A stretch of 64,000 bases of DNA from Pseudomonas allokribbensis. Its GTDB lineage: Bacteria; Pseudomonadota; Gammaproteobacteria; Pseudomonadales; Pseudomonadaceae. Positions 48,777 through 60,099 of this stretch are shown one piece after another. The DNA lies in NCBI RefSeq assembly GCF_014863605.1, contig NZ_CP062252.1, positions 4,473,001 to 4,537,000 of the forward strand, in the 5' to 3' direction. Within the stretch, counting starts at the first letter, position 1. The number at the start of each line of letters is the position of its first letter. The notes beneath the pieces are model-generated. The model was not told the origin of the DNA. It saw only the letters and a list, made by a program, of their open reading frames with translations, and made no database searches. The position numbers and the translations under genes were made by a program.

Positions 48777-50545
48777 GCCAGATGCCCATCACTGAACTGC
48801 AACGCTGCCAACCGCGCATACAGCGGATTACTGGCGATCAGCTCCTGATGCGTACCAATCGCCACAAGCCTGCCCTGGTCCATCACGGCAATCCGGTCGG
48901 CGTTTTTCACCGTGGCCAGGCGGTGGGCGATCACCAGGGTGGTGCGGTTTTGCATCAGGCTCGGCAGGGCTTGCTGGATCAGGTGTTCGCTCTGGGCATC
49001 GAGGGCGCTGGTGGCTTCGTCCAGCAGCAGGATCGGCGCGTCGACCAGCAGCGCCCGGGCGATAGCCAGGCGCTGGCGTTGGCCGCCTGACAGACCGAGA
49101 CCGCCGTCGCCCAGATGGGTCTGGTAGCCGTCGGGCATTTGTTCGATGAAGTCGTGGGCGTGGGCGATTTTTGCCGCCTCCTGCACTTGTTCCAGGGTGG
49201 CGGTCGGGCAACCGTAGCGAATGTTTTCTTCGACGCTGCCGAAGAACAGCGCCGGGGTCTGCGAAACCAGTGCGAAACAGCGGCGCAAATCCAAAGGATC
49301 AAGGCTCGTCAGTGGCACGCCATCAATCAGAATCCGGCCCTCGCGCGGATCGTAGAAGCGCAGCAGCAAGTCATACACCGTGGACTTGCCCGCGCCGGAC
49401 GGCCCGACCAGCGCGAGGGTTTCGCCCGCGTTGACCGTCAGACTCAAGCCGTCAACGGCAAAGCTTTCCGGACGCGAAGGGTAGGAAAAGCGCACGTCCT
49501 GCAACGCCAGTTCGCCTTTAACCCGCTCCGACAAGGTCACCAGTCCGGCTTTCGGCGGTTGGATAATGTTCTCCGAACGCAACAATTCGGCAATACGCTC
49601 GGCAGCGCCCGCTGCCCGCTGCAATTCGCCGATCACTTCGCTCAACGTACCAAACGCACTGCCGACGATCAGGCTGTAGAACACGAACGCCGCCAGCTCA
49701 CCGGCTGAAATTCGCCCGGCAATCACGTCCATGCCGCCGACCCACAACATCACCGCGACGGCACCGAGCACCAGCACGATCACCAGCGTAATCAGCCAGG
49801 CCCGCTGGAAAATCCGTTTGCGCGCCGTTTCGAACGCTTGCTCGACGGTGCTGGCGAAACGTTGTTCGTCCTGCACCTGATGGTTGTAGGCCTGCACCGT
49901 TTTGATCTGGCCGAGGGTTTCCGAGACATAGCTGCCAATGTCGGCGATCCGGTCCTGACTCAGCCGCGAAAGATTACGCACGCGGCGCCCGAATATCAGG
50001 ATCGGCGCAATCACCAATGGCAGCGCGATCACCACGATGCTGGTGAGTTTGGGGTTGGTGATGAACAGCAGCACCACACCGCCAATGACCATCAGCAAAT
50101 TACGCAGGAACAGCGACAGCGACGAGCCGATCACCGATTGCAGCAATGTCGTGTCAGCGGTCAGGCGTGACTGGATTTCCGAACTGCGGTTGTCCTCGTA
50201 GAACCCGGGATGCAGGTACACCAGATGGTTGAACACCTGCCGGCGAATGTCAGCCACCACCCGTTCACCGATCCATGACACCAGATAAAACCGGGCAAAG
50301 GTGCCGACCGCGAGCCCCAACACCAGCAGCATGAACAGACCAATGGACTGGTTGAGCAGGTGCGGCGACTGAGTCATGAAGCCTTGGTCGACCAGCAGTT
50401 TGATGCCCTGCCCCATCGACAACGTAATGCCGGCCGTGACGATCAGCGCGAGCAGTGCGCCGAAGGCCTGCCAGCGATAAGGCTGAAGAAAATGACTGGT
50501 CAGGCGCAGGGCCCGGCGGTGGCGCGAGGAAAGCATCGGGATCAT
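48752..50545 (-). CDS. ABC exporter, fused permease/ATPase (MsbA-like)
   Basis: A 597-residue half-transporter: six membrane helices (about 25-310) followed by an ATPase with Walker A GPSGAGKSTVYDLLLRFYDP, signature LGLSGGQRQRLAIARA and Walker B ILLLDEATSALD. The core resembles MsbA and multidrug half-transporters; the substrate is not evident. Two ATGs (50545, 50536) are possible; neither has a good ribosome binding site. The C-terminus ends within a 12-bp tandem repeat. It is monocistronic. Confidence 0.88.
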   Translation of the reverse strand: MIPMLSSRHRRALRLTSHFLQPYRWQAFGALLALIVTAGITLSMGQGIKLLVDQGFMTQSPHLLNQSIGLFMLLVLGLAVGTFARFYLVSWIGERVVADIRRQVFNHLVYLHPGFYEDNRSSEIQSRLTADTTLLQSVIGSSLSLFLRNLLMVIGGVVLLFITNPKLTSIVVIALPLVIAPILIFGRRVRNLSRLSQDRIADIGSYVSETLGQIKTVQAYNHQVQDEQRFASTVEQAFETARKRIFQRAWLITLVIVLVLGAVAVMLWVGGMDVIAGRISAGELAAFVFYSLIVGSAFGTLSEVIGELQRAAGAAERIAELLRSENIIQPPKAGLVTLSERVKGELALQDVRFSYPSRPESFAVDGLSLTVNAGETLALVGPSGAGKSTVYDLLLRFYDPREGRILIDGVPLTSLDPLDLRRCFALVSQTPALFFGSVEENIRYGCPTATLEQVQEAAKIAHAHDFIEQMPDGYQTHLGDGGLGLSGGQRQRLAIARALLVDAPILLLDEATSALDAQSEHLIQQALPSLMQNRTTLVIAHRLATVKNADRIAVMDQGRLVAIGTHQELIASNPLYARLAALQFSDGHLASTDQVTD

Positions 50546-50770
50546 TCAGGTTCACGTCGTGTGCTGATTAATGGGGCCAGCCTGGACACTCAATGGGGTG
50601 GAACTCTGCAAATCACAATGAGTCAGGTTAATTATGACCGGCCAGACTACCCCCTAGATGCTATCGGTCTAATGCCCGGGTTGAGACGAACGGTCATTTC
50701 TGCTTGAGTGGAGATACCGTTCCGGAAAGATCGAAGGGAGTTGTCACAGCCTGGTCACCTGACGGTTTTA

Positions 50771-50784
50771 TTGTGCATACACAA
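50771..50784. promoter_or_regulatory. Palindrome TTGTGCATACACAA before a small conserved gene
   Basis: A perfect inverted repeat TTGTG-CATA-CACAA, 19 bp before the start codon of the next gene. The TTGT-N6-ACAA form resembles GntR-type operators; it could equally be an RNA hairpin in the leader. Confidence 0.35.
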
Positions 50785-50803
50785 CCTGATGAGGAGACAG
50801 GCC

Positions 50804-50983
50804 ATGTCCTTGCAACACAGCAGCGATGACAAGATTCAAGTGATCCGCACCAAGCCCGGCCAACCTCTGGGTTGCTCGATTATCGATAAGGATGGGCGCG
50901 AAGTGCCAATCACTGAAGACATGATCCAGAACGCCTGCCGCGAACTGGAGAAGCGATTGGTCAAGCCTGCCGAACAAAAGTGA
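50804..50983 (+). CDS. Small conserved Pseudomonas protein (probably PA1571 family)
   Basis: 59 residues. ATG 50804 follows GAGGAGACAGGCC, a strong binding site. The sequence is polar with QVIRTKPGQPLGCSIIDKDG then REVPITEDMIQNACRELEKR, ending in a helix. I recognise the pattern as a small family widespread in pseudomonads, named after PA1571, with no known function. It is followed by its own terminator. A palindrome sits in its leader. Confidence 0.7.
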   Translation: MSLQHSSDDKIQVIRTKPGQPLGCSIIDKDGREVPITEDMIQNACRELEKRLVKPAEQK

Positions 50984-51002
50984 TATCGCCACCGTCTTCC
51001 TG

Positions 51003-51029
51003 ACCCGGCCCCTGGAGGCCGGGTTTTTT
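51003..51029. terminator. Terminator between the small gene and pdxB
   Basis: ACCCGGCC (51003-51010) pairs with GGCCGGGT (51017-51024), followed by T6 on the plus strand. Confidence 0.88.
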
Positions 51030-51040
51030 CTGCCCGCGAT

Positions 51041-52183
51041 TTAAACGGCCACAGCGCCCAGCGCCGTCACGATCTGCTGCAACGCCGGGGAATGCCCCTC
51101 GATCCGCACTTTCAGCCCTTCGATCTCGCGGCGCACCGGATACTGTTTGCGCAACACATCAAACGCGGCACGTTGCTCACCGACGCTACCCAACAGGGTG
51201 CGGCGGAAATCCGCATCGTCCCGGCGCGGGTCGTACACACCACGGCACAACATCGCCAGCGCCCAGGCCGGATCGCTGTCGGCATGCAGGGAAACTTCCG
51301 ACAACCACGGTGCCGGCAACAGATCGCTGAGCTGAATGCTGGCCGGCTGCCCGATGAAATCGCAGTAAGCCTGATAGATCTGCGCCGTGCCGCGTTGCTT
51401 GCCATCGAGGCTGTAACCGGCGATATGTGGGGTCGCCAGCACGCAGAGTTCGGCCAACGCGACATCGACTTCCGGCTCTGCTTCCCAGACATCGAGCACC
51501 GCCTGCAGGTCTTCACGCTCCAGCAGCACTTCGCGCAACGCGGCGTTATCCACCACCGGGCCACGGGCGGCGTTGATCAGCCAGGCGCCCGGCTTGAGTT
51601 GCTGCAAACGTTGCTCGTCGAACAGGTGCCAGGTCGCGCCTTCACCGCTGCGGGTCAGCGGGGTGTGCAGGCTGATCACGTCGCACTGCGCAATGATCTG
51701 CTCCAGGCTGACATAGTCACCGCCCTCGGCTGCCTGACGCGGCGGATCGCAGACTTTCACGTTCCAGCCCAGCCCTTTGAGCACCTTGATCAAGCGACCG
51801 CCCACTTCACCGGCGCCGATCACGCCATAAGTGCGCTCACTCAAATCGACGCCTTCGATTTCGGCCAGGGTCATCAGGCTGCCGAGCACGTAATCCACCA
51901 CGCCCCGGGCATTGCAGCCGGGCGCACTGGACCAGGTAATGCCGGCCTCATTGAAGTATTCGAGATCCAGATGATCGGTGCCGATGGTGCAGGTGCCGAC
52001 AAACCGCACCTTGCTGCCTTCGAGCAACGCACGATTGACGTTAGTTACCGAGCGCACCAGCAGCACGTCGGCCTGTTCGACCGTGGCCCGGTCAATGGAA
52101 CGGCCCGGCACCCGGCGGATCTCGCCGAAACCGGCAAAAAAGGCATCGAGCAGCGGGATATTTTCGTCGGCAACAATCAGCAT
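51041..52183 (-). CDS. pdxB: Erythronate-4-phosphate dehydrogenase PdxB
   Basis: A 380-residue D-2-hydroxyacid dehydrogenase catalysing the second step of pyridoxal 5'-phosphate synthesis. Features: [16 protein letters not shown] at the start, NAD-binding [20 protein letters not shown] (about residues 118-137), catalytic Arg in [14 protein letters not shown], Glu in [10 protein letters not shown] and His in ATPHIAGYS, and the C-terminal PdxB-specific dimerisation domain (about 290-380). ATG 52183 is preceded by AAGGAGC; the frame is open further upstream without similarity. Confidence 0.95.
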   Translation of the reverse strand: MLIVADENIPLLDAFFAGFGEIRRVPGRSIDRATVEQADVLLVRSVTNVNRALLEGSKVRFVGTCTIGTDHLDLEYFNEAGITWSSAPGCNARGVVDYVLGSLMTLAEIEGVDLSERTYGVIGAGEVGGRLIKVLKGLGWNVKVCDPPRQAAEGGDYVSLEQIIAQCDVISLHTPLTRSGEGATWHLFDEQRLQQLKPGAWLINAARGPVVDNAALREVLLEREDLQAVLDVWEAEPEVDVALAELCVLATPHIAGYSLDGKQRGTAQIYQAYCDFIGQPASIQLSDLLPAPWLSEVSLHADSDPAWALAMLCRGVYDPRRDDADFRRTLLGSVGEQRAAFDVLRKQYPVRREIEGLKVRIEGHSPALQQIVTALGAVAV

Positions 52184-52360
52184 GGCAGGGCTCCTTGGGC
52201 GGATCGGCAGTGTAGGCGCTGACACTGCGATGAGCCAGCAGGCTGTGATTCTTGATAAGGCGGGACGATTACAAATCCGCAACAGAGGATTTTCCTGACC
52301 ATAACGTCAGCGGCGTAGAATGCCCGGCCTTGCGCATCAACCCCTGTGGACGCTTTGCCT

Positions 52361-53770
52361 GTGAATTCCGTAACTGAACGCCCTGACGCCGTTTCCCTCA
52401 ACCGCCCTGCCCGGGTTCGCCTGGAGCTGAAGAATCTGCTCGGCCTGGCCCTGCCGATCATGATCGCGCAACTGGCGACCACCGCCATGGGCTTCGTCGA
52501 TGCGGTGATGGCCGGGCGCGTCGGGCCAAAGGATCTGGCGGCCGTGGCGCTGGGCAACTCGATCTGGGTGCCGGTGTTTCTGCTGATGACCGGCACCCTG
52601 CTGGCCACCACGCCGAAAGTCGCCCAGCGCTTCGGCGCCGGCACCCACAGCGAGATCGGCCCGATCGTGCGTCAGGCCTTGTGGCTGGCACTGGTGGTCG
52701 GACTGATGGCGACCGGCATGCTGTTCAGCGCCGAACCGATCCTGCACCTGATGAAAGTCGATCCGGAACTGATCGGCCCGTGCATGCAGTACCTGCACGG
52801 CATCGCCAGCGGTCTGCCAGCAGTGGCCTTCTACCATGTGCTGCGCTGCACCAGTGATGGCCTCGGCCGCACGCGGCCGGCGATGGTGTTGGGCCTGTGT
52901 GGGCTGGCGCTGAACATTCCGTTGAACTACGTGTTCATTTACGGTCACTTCGGCGTTCCGGCCATGGGCGGCGTCGGTTGCGGCTGGGCCACAGCGATCG
53001 TGATGTGGGTGATGGCGCTGGGCCTGGCCGGTTACGAGCGCTGGGCGCCAGCCTACAAGTCGAGCGAACTGTTCAGCCGTTTCGACTGGCCGCAATGGGC
53101 GGTGATCAAGCGCTTGCTGGCCATCGGTCTGCCGATCGGCGTCGCGGTGTTTGCCGAGTCGAGCATCTTCGCAGTGATCGCGCTGCTGATCGGCAGCCTC
53201 GGCGCCACGGTGGTGGCCGGGCACCAGATCGCGCTGAACGTCAGCTCGCTGGTGTTCATGATTCCGTATTCACTGGGCATGGCGGTGACCGTGCGGGTCG
53301 GTCAGGCACTGGGCCGTGAAGAACCCCGTGAAGCGCGTTTCGCGGCGGGTGTCGGCATGGGCACTGCGCTGGCCTACGCCTGCCTGTCGGCGAGCATGAT
53401 GCTGCTGATGCGCGAGCACATTGCGGCGATCTACACCTCCGATCCGATGGTGATTCACATCGCCGCGATGCTGATCGTGTACTCCGCGCTGTTCCAGTTC
53501 TCCGACGCGATTCAGGTCACCGCCGCTGGCGCCCTGCGCGGTTATCAGGACACGCGGGTAACAATGATCCTCACGCTGTTCGCCTACTGGGGCATCGGCC
53601 TGCCGGTGGGTTACGCCCTCGGCCTGACCGACTGGCTCGGCGAGCCTCGCGGCCCGAGCGGCTTGTGGGAAGGCCTGATCGTCGGCCTGAGCTGTGCGGC
53701 GCTGATGCTGTCGATCCGCCTGACGCGCAGTGCGCGCAAACGCATTCGCATCAGCCGCTCGATGGGCTGA
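52361..53770 (+). CDS. MATE-family multidrug efflux protein (NorM/PmpM-like)
   Basis: A 469-residue inner-membrane exporter with 12 predicted helices in two homologous halves. NLLGLALPIMIAQLATTAMG and FVDAVMAGRVGPKDLAAVAL near the N-terminus, and ALPVLIG-like repeats with AIGLPIGVAVFAESSIFAVI in the second half, are typical of the NorM branch, which uses H+ or Na+ to extrude cationic drugs. The start is uncertain: GTG 52361 gives an N-terminus starting MNSVTERPDA; a GTG at 52346 is also in frame. The gene diverges from pdxB. Confidence 0.9.
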   Translation: MNSVTERPDAVSLNRPARVRLELKNLLGLALPIMIAQLATTAMGFVDAVMAGRVGPKDLAAVALGNSIWVPVFLLMTGTLLATTPKVAQRFGAGTHSEIGPIVRQALWLALVVGLMATGMLFSAEPILHLMKVDPELIGPCMQYLHGIASGLPAVAFYHVLRCTSDGLGRTRPAMVLGLCGLALNIPLNYVFIYGHFGVPAMGGVGCGWATAIVMWVMALGLAGYERWAPAYKSSELFSRFDWPQWAVIKRLLAIGLPIGVAVFAESSIFAVIALLIGSLGATVVAGHQIALNVSSLVFMIPYSLGMAVTVRVGQALGREEPREARFAAGVGMGTALAYACLSASMMLLMREHIAAIYTSDPMVIHIAAMLIVYSALFQFSDAIQVTAAGALRGYQDTRVTMILTLFAYWGIGLPVGYALGLTDWLGEPRGPSGLWEGLIVGLSCAALMLSIRLTRSARKRIRISRSMG

Positions 53771-53778
53771 TCGGCGAT

Positions 53779-53811
53779 AAAAAAAGACCTGCACATGCAG
53801 GTCTTTTTTTT
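53779..53811. terminator. Bidirectional terminator between the MATE gene and tusA
   Basis: GACCTGC (53786-53792) pairs with GCAGGTC (53797-53803) around ACAT; flanked by A7 and T8 runs. Confidence 0.92.
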
Positions 53812-53820
53812 GCCTTTCGA

Positions 53821-54072
53821 TCAACCGGACTTCTTGCGGATCCAGTACAGATAGGTCCCGGCTTCTTCGTGCTGGCCCACCAGTTCATGGTCGAGAAACA
53901 CGCAGAACTTGGGGATGTCGCGGCGGGTCGACGGGTCGGTGGCGATCACCTTGAGCAAGCCGCCGGGCACCAGGTCACGAATGTGCTGATGCAGCATCAT
54001 CACCGGCTCCGGGCAGTTGAGGCCGGTGGCGTCAAGGGTGCCGTCGACCGGCGTATTGATCATTTCACTCAT
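53821..54072 (-). CDS. tusA: Sulfur carrier protein TusA
   Basis: An 83-residue protein with the CPxP signature, Cys20 in [14 protein letters not shown], which takes sulfur from IscS as a persulfide and passes it to the tRNA 2-thiouridylation relay. [14 protein letters not shown] is the second conserved stretch. Start ATG 54072 follows AGGAG with six bases. It is on the same strand as rlmM, 65 bp downstream of it. Confidence 0.95.
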
Positions 54073-54137
54073 GATTCACTCCTGAAACTGGCCGGCATTG
54101 TCGCCCAATGCCGGGTGTTCGGTCACCTGTCGCGCGC

Positions 54138-55211
54138 TCAGCGGGCTTTGGCTTTCTTCACGTCATGGCGACGCAAATGGCAGGTCACTTCCTCGCGGTC
54201 GTGGTATAGCTGCTTGCAGCCGATATCGACCTTGATCCCGCGGGCCTTGAAACCATCGGCGATACGCTCGAGCAGACGCTTCACTTCGGCGTAACGCTGC
54301 TTCATCGGCAACTTGAGGTTGACCACCGCTTCCCGGCAATGACCCTCGCCGATCCACTCTTCGAGCATCGCGGCGTTGCGCGCCGGCTTCTCGACGATGT
54401 CGCAGACCATCCAGTCCACCGGTTGCTTTGGTTTGAAGGTGAAACCGTCGGCCATCAAGTGCTGCACCAGGCCGGTGTCCATCAGGCTTTCGGCCATCGG
54501 GCCGTTGTCGATGGCCGTCACCAGCATGCCGCGATTGACCAGTTGCCAGGTCCAGCCGCCCGGCGCAGCGCCGAGGTCGACACCGGTCATGTCGCTGTGC
54601 AGGCGATCTTCCCACTGATCGCGGGGAATGAAGTGATGCCAGGCCTCTTCCAGCTTCAGGGTCGAACGGCTCGGCGCCTCGCGCGGAAATTTCAGACGCG
54701 GAATGCCCATCGGCCACATCGCCGAGTTACCGGCATCGGCCAGACCGAGGAACACCTCACGACCGCTCTTGAAGGTCAGCAGCAGGCGTGGCTTGCTGGC
54801 GTCGTCCACCAGTTTGCCGGCGCCGGTCAGCGCCTTGCGTAGCGGGCCTTCGAACTTCTTGCAGAAGTTCGACAGTTCCTTGCCGTCGTTGGTGTCGACG
54901 ACCTCCAACCACAAGCTGCCGCACACCGGGAATTCGGCCATGTGTGCGAGGATCACGCTGATGCGGTCGGTTTCCGGCAGATCGATGAAAAGTCCACGCG
55001 CCCACTGGCGCGGGAAGATCAGCGCGGCGAAACGCTGGCCACGCATCAGGCGCTCGGCGCCGTCTTCTTCGGTGCAGACGAACTCGGCGCAAGCGGTCGC
55101 CGGTTTGGCCTTGGCGTAACCGGCCACGTTCAGTTGGGCGGCGAGGTCGGAAATCTCCGAGCAGACTTCGCCTTCGAAGCCTGGCCGGCAATGCATGAAT
55201 AGGGTGTTCAT
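54138..55211 (-). CDS. rlmM: 23S rRNA 2'-O-ribose methyltransferase RlmM
   Basis: A 357-residue SAM-dependent enzyme that methylates C2498 (E. coli numbering) of 23S rRNA. N-terminal THUMP-related domain (NTLFMHCRPGFEGEVCSEIS), then a Rossmann methyltransferase fold with GVDLGAAPGGWTWQLVNRGM (about 218-237), VDWMVCDIVEKPAR, and the K-D-K-E-type catalytic Lys in VVNLKLPMKQRY. ATG 55211 follows GGAG; the frame opens a little further upstream. Confidence 0.95.
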   Translation of the reverse strand: MNTLFMHCRPGFEGEVCSEISDLAAQLNVAGYAKAKPATACAEFVCTEEDGAERLMRGQRFAALIFPRQWARGLFIDLPETDRISVILAHMAEFPVCGSLWLEVVDTNDGKELSNFCKKFEGPLRKALTGAGKLVDDASKPRLLLTFKSGREVFLGLADAGNSAMWPMGIPRLKFPREAPSRSTLKLEEAWHHFIPRDQWEDRLHSDMTGVDLGAAPGGWTWQLVNRGMLVTAIDNGPMAESLMDTGLVQHLMADGFTFKPKQPVDWMVCDIVEKPARNAAMLEEWIGEGHCREAVVNLKLPMKQRYAEVKRLLERIADGFKARGIKVDIGCKQLYHDREEVTCHLRRHDVKKAKAR

Positions 55212-55420
55212 TCTTACTCCTGGGCAGAGGGCGATCATTCATCCCCTGCGCGATGCCCAGACCTGCGTTGAAGCAAAGCCTGTCACGAAAACCGGCGCAT
55301 GATAGCCCATGTCGGAACCTTGGACTTGCCCATAGAGTCCAGTTATTAGCCAGCTACTGAAAACAGGGCTACGTTGATAGCTCTGCCCGTCCCCTCAGTC
55401 CGTAGCCGTGCGGACTCAAA

Positions 55421-55560
55421 CAGGCTGTTTGAAAACGTAGCGAGCGAAGGCAAGACAAGGCAAAAACAGGCTTGGAAGCGGAGTCTACGAGTTGTAAATG
55501 AGCATTCCGAGCCTGTTTTTAACGCAGGATTGCCGAGCGCAGTAGTTTTCAAACAGCCTG
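55421..55560. mobile_element. MITE-like palindromic element directly upstream of acnA
   Basis: A 140-bp element with perfect 16-bp terminal inverted repeats, CAGGCTGTTTGAAAAC (55421-55436) and its reverse complement (55545-55560). Inside is a second inverted repeat, AAAAACAGGCT (55462-55472) and AGCCTGTTTTT (55510-55520), extended by TTGGAA/TTCCGA. It has no coding capacity. I recall near-identical copies scattered in fluorescent pseudomonads. AAA flanks both ends, a possible 3-bp duplication. The right end abuts the acnA ribosome binding site. Confidence 0.75.
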
Positions 55561-55575
55561 AAAGGAGTGATCGTA

Positions 55576-58317
<2,742 letters not shown>

Positions 58318-58329
58318 AACCTGCAGATG

Positions 58330-58359
58330 CAGAAACACCGCCAATCGGCGGTGTTTCTG
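58330..58359 (+). terminator. Hairpin after acnA
   Basis: A 13-bp perfect stem (58330-58342 with 58347-58359) with loop AATC, 12 bp after the stop. Only TTT follows, so it may protect the 3' end more than terminate; the next hairpin at 58390 is a better terminator. Confidence 0.65.
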
Positions 58360-58382
58360 TTTGGGCACGGTACTTTTCCATA

Positions 58383-58413
58383 GGCGAAAAAAAACCCGCC
58401 GAAGCGGGTTTTT
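58383..58413. terminator. Strong bidirectional terminator (acnA / Rsm-type sRNA)
   Basis: AAAAACCCGC (58390-58399), CGAA loop, GCGGGTTTTT (58404-58413), with A8 to the left, hence T8 on the minus strand. It ends the minus-strand small RNA described next and backs up acnA. Confidence 0.9.
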
Positions 58414-58504
58414 CCCAAGACCATTATCGACTCCCTGTCGGCAGCGATCCTTGCTAATGGTCGATCATCCGTGATCCTGAAACACTCCCTGTGCTTCAGT
58501 TGAT
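58387..58504 (-). ncRNA. rsmX: RsmX/Y/Z-type regulatory RNA (sequesters RsmA/RsmE)
   Basis: A roughly 118-nt RNA with four GGA motifs in hairpin loops on the minus strand: GAAGCAC-AGGGA-GTGTTTC (58496-58478), GATCA-CGGA-TGATC (58476-58463), AGC-AAGGATC-GCT (58455-58443) and CGAC-AGGGA-GTCG (58440-58428). An unpaired CAGGAT lies at 58481-58476. GACCATTA/TAATGGTC (58462-58455, 58426-58419) closes the last two into a branched stem. A Rho-independent terminator follows. This is the design of GacA-controlled RNAs that titrate RsmA/CsrA. TAATCT (58516-58511) could be the -10, giving a start near 58504. X rather than Y or Z is inferred from location. Confidence 0.75.
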
Positions 58505-58560
58505 GAGGCTAGATTACGCTCTGGATCCAATCGGCAATAGTCGACAAAGCTACCAGCGCG

Positions 58561-58578
58561 TGTAAGACATTCGCCATA
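58561..58578. promoter_or_regulatory. Possible GacA upstream activating site, half-conserved
   Basis: TGTAAG (58561-58566) followed by N6 and GCCATA. The GacA site is TGTAAG-N6-CTTACA; one half is perfect, the other poor. Its centre is about 65 bp from the predicted start of the Rsm-type RNA, the distance expected for GacA activation. Confidence 0.4.
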
Positions 58579-58606
58579 GCCCCCCTTCCGAAAACCCTTA
58601 GCCGTG

Positions 58607-59428
58607 TCAGGCATCGAGCGCGCAAGCCGCCAGATACGCGACTTCCAGCTGTCCGGCGGCGGCGTTTTGTTCGTCATCCTCCATGAACCACGCGGCAGAC
58701 AGTCCGGCAAACGCCAGCACCCATTGCAAGAGACGCCGGCGATCCAGCCCTGCCGTTTCGCAGATCACAACGACTTGCCGTTGAAAGCGTTCAGGATCAG
58801 CGGCCGTCGGCAATTCCGGGTTGCAGATCAGGTTGGCGTAGTCGTAGCCGCGCTCGCCCCGCACCCGTTTCGGATCGATGGCCAGCCAGCCGCGCGAGCC
58901 AAAATCGAGGACGTTGTCGTGGTGCATGTCACCGTGCAGCACAACAATGTCCCGGGGTTCGGCGAGCAAGGTTTCAGCCATTTGCTGGCAAACAGAATAT
59001 TGGCCGCCGTATCGGGCGGCGGACACTTGCAGCGAGGCAAACCACGGTGCCAGCTCTACTAACGCAGGCGGCTCCGTGGATCGCGGCGCATGCAACCGCG
59101 CCAAGGCCCGGCACATGATGCGGGTCGCCTCGTCATCTTCGCCATTGAGCGCCATATTCATCAACGAACGTTGACCCGTGGCCCGCTCCAGAAGCAGTCC
59201 TTCCTCGTGATGAGCGAGCACCCGAGCGGCGCCGTCGCCGTCCCACCAGGTCATCAGCAGGTTGCCGTACTTTTCCTCATCGTCCACCGCGACTTTCAGC
59301 ATCGCCGGTACGTCGCCCTGACGCACCGGCAACAGCTTGCTGCCCGGCGTGATGATCGGAACACCGTCGGGCACCAGCGCCCAACGCTTCAACCACGGGT
59401 CAAACCATTCGCTGTCAGCCACCTTCAC
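58607..59428 (-). CDS. APH(6)-like small-molecule phosphotransferase
   Basis: A 273-residue kinase of the aminoglycoside/hydroxyurea phosphotransferase family. Nucleotide-binding region AMLKVAVDDEEKYGNLLMTW, catalytic loop VVLHGDMHHDNVLDF (about residues 170-185) and metal-binding WLAIDPKRVRGERGYDYANL, all intact. Streptomycin-6-kinase-like, but natural substrates of chromosomal members are mostly unknown. Start GTG 59428 overlaps the SRPBCC gene by 14 bp, so the two are coupled. It reads toward the Rsm-type RNA with no terminator between. Confidence 0.85.
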   Translation of the reverse strand: MKVADSEWFDPWLKRWALVPDGVPIITPGSKLLPVRQGDVPAMLKVAVDDEEKYGNLLMTWWDGDGAARVLAHHEEGLLLERATGQRSLMNMALNGEDDEATRIMCRALARLHAPRSTEPPALVELAPWFASLQVSAARYGGQYSVCQQMAETLLAEPRDIVVLHGDMHHDNVLDFGSRGWLAIDPKRVRGERGYDYANLICNPELPTAADPERFQRQVVVICETAGLDRRRLLQWVLAFAGLSAAWFMEDDEQNAAAGQLEVAYLAACALDA

Positions 59429-59903
59429 GCTCGCGTGCCCTGTCGGTCTCGGCCAGAAAGTGTTCGAGTCGGCTCAATTGCTCCTCCCAGCCACGGCTGT
59501 CCATGTAGTACGCCTCTTTTTGGCGGACGTCGGGAATGTGCGCAAAACCTGACTCGGAGACCTTCAGCAGCGTGCCGTTCTCGTAGTCCTGCAGCTCGAA
59601 TTTGACCAGTGTGGTCGGTTCTTGGGAGTAATCGATTTTCGGGTTCACCGCGTACGGGTGCCAACGGAAGGAAAACAACTGCTGGGGCTCGACCCGCTCC
59701 ACCAGCACGTTCCAGAGCACATGTTCATAACCGGGGTACGTGACCTGCCCCTGCGTCCACTCGCCCGCGATAAACCGCCGCCCTTCCAGAGCCACGCCAA
59801 ACCACTGGCCAAACGCCTCGGCATCGACCAGCGCACGCCAGACATGGGAGCGTGGCGACCTGAGCATGATTTTACGTTCAAAGCTGTTGGGTACTGGTTT
59901 CAT
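59415..59903 (-). CDS. SRPBCC/AHSA1 family protein
   Basis: A 162-residue START-like hydrophobic-pocket protein. FERKIMLRSPRSHVWRALVD at the N-terminus, FGQWFGVALEGRRFIAGEWT, and the C-terminal helix YMDSRGWEEQLSRLEHFLAE fit the AHSA1/CalC type. Such proteins bind small lipophilic ligands; many are paired with an ArsR regulator, but none is present here. AGGAGGT five bases before ATG 59903 gives a strong start. It overlaps the kinase gene by 14 bp. Confidence 0.85.
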   Translation of the reverse strand: MKPVPNSFERKIMLRSPRSHVWRALVDAEAFGQWFGVALEGRRFIAGEWTQGQVTYPGYEHVLWNVLVERVEPQQLFSFRWHPYAVNPKIDYSQEPTTLVKFELQDYENGTLLKVSESGFAHIPDVRQKEAYYMDSRGWEEQLSRLEHFLAETDRAREREGG

Positions 59904-60099
59904 ACGTCACCTCCTGTTTTGAACAGTAGGCTTGTATGACCACATGTCCAATGCGAAGTTGTATCAATCCAGTGCAACGGTCGGGTCTGATTGAAATATC
60001 CGGCAGTATTTTGGGGCGCCGGTTCGTCAGAATGCGCACGGATCAGCGCTGCCAAACTGATAACGTTCCCAGCGAACTGAACGACACAAGGACGTCATC

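Noticed and set aside
58509..58577. 22-codon frame with a strong GGAAGGGGGG binding site encoding an amphipathic hydrophobic peptide (MANVLHALVALSTIADWIQS...)
   Set aside because: It lies across the predicted promoter and activation site of the Rsm-type RNA and stops where that RNA should begin; coding there would conflict with the promoter. Probably chance, though toxin-like in appearance.
58465..58710. 81-codon minus-strand frame overlapping the APH-like gene end and the sRNA promoter
   Set aside because: No binding site or recognisable domain, and it overlaps two better-supported features.
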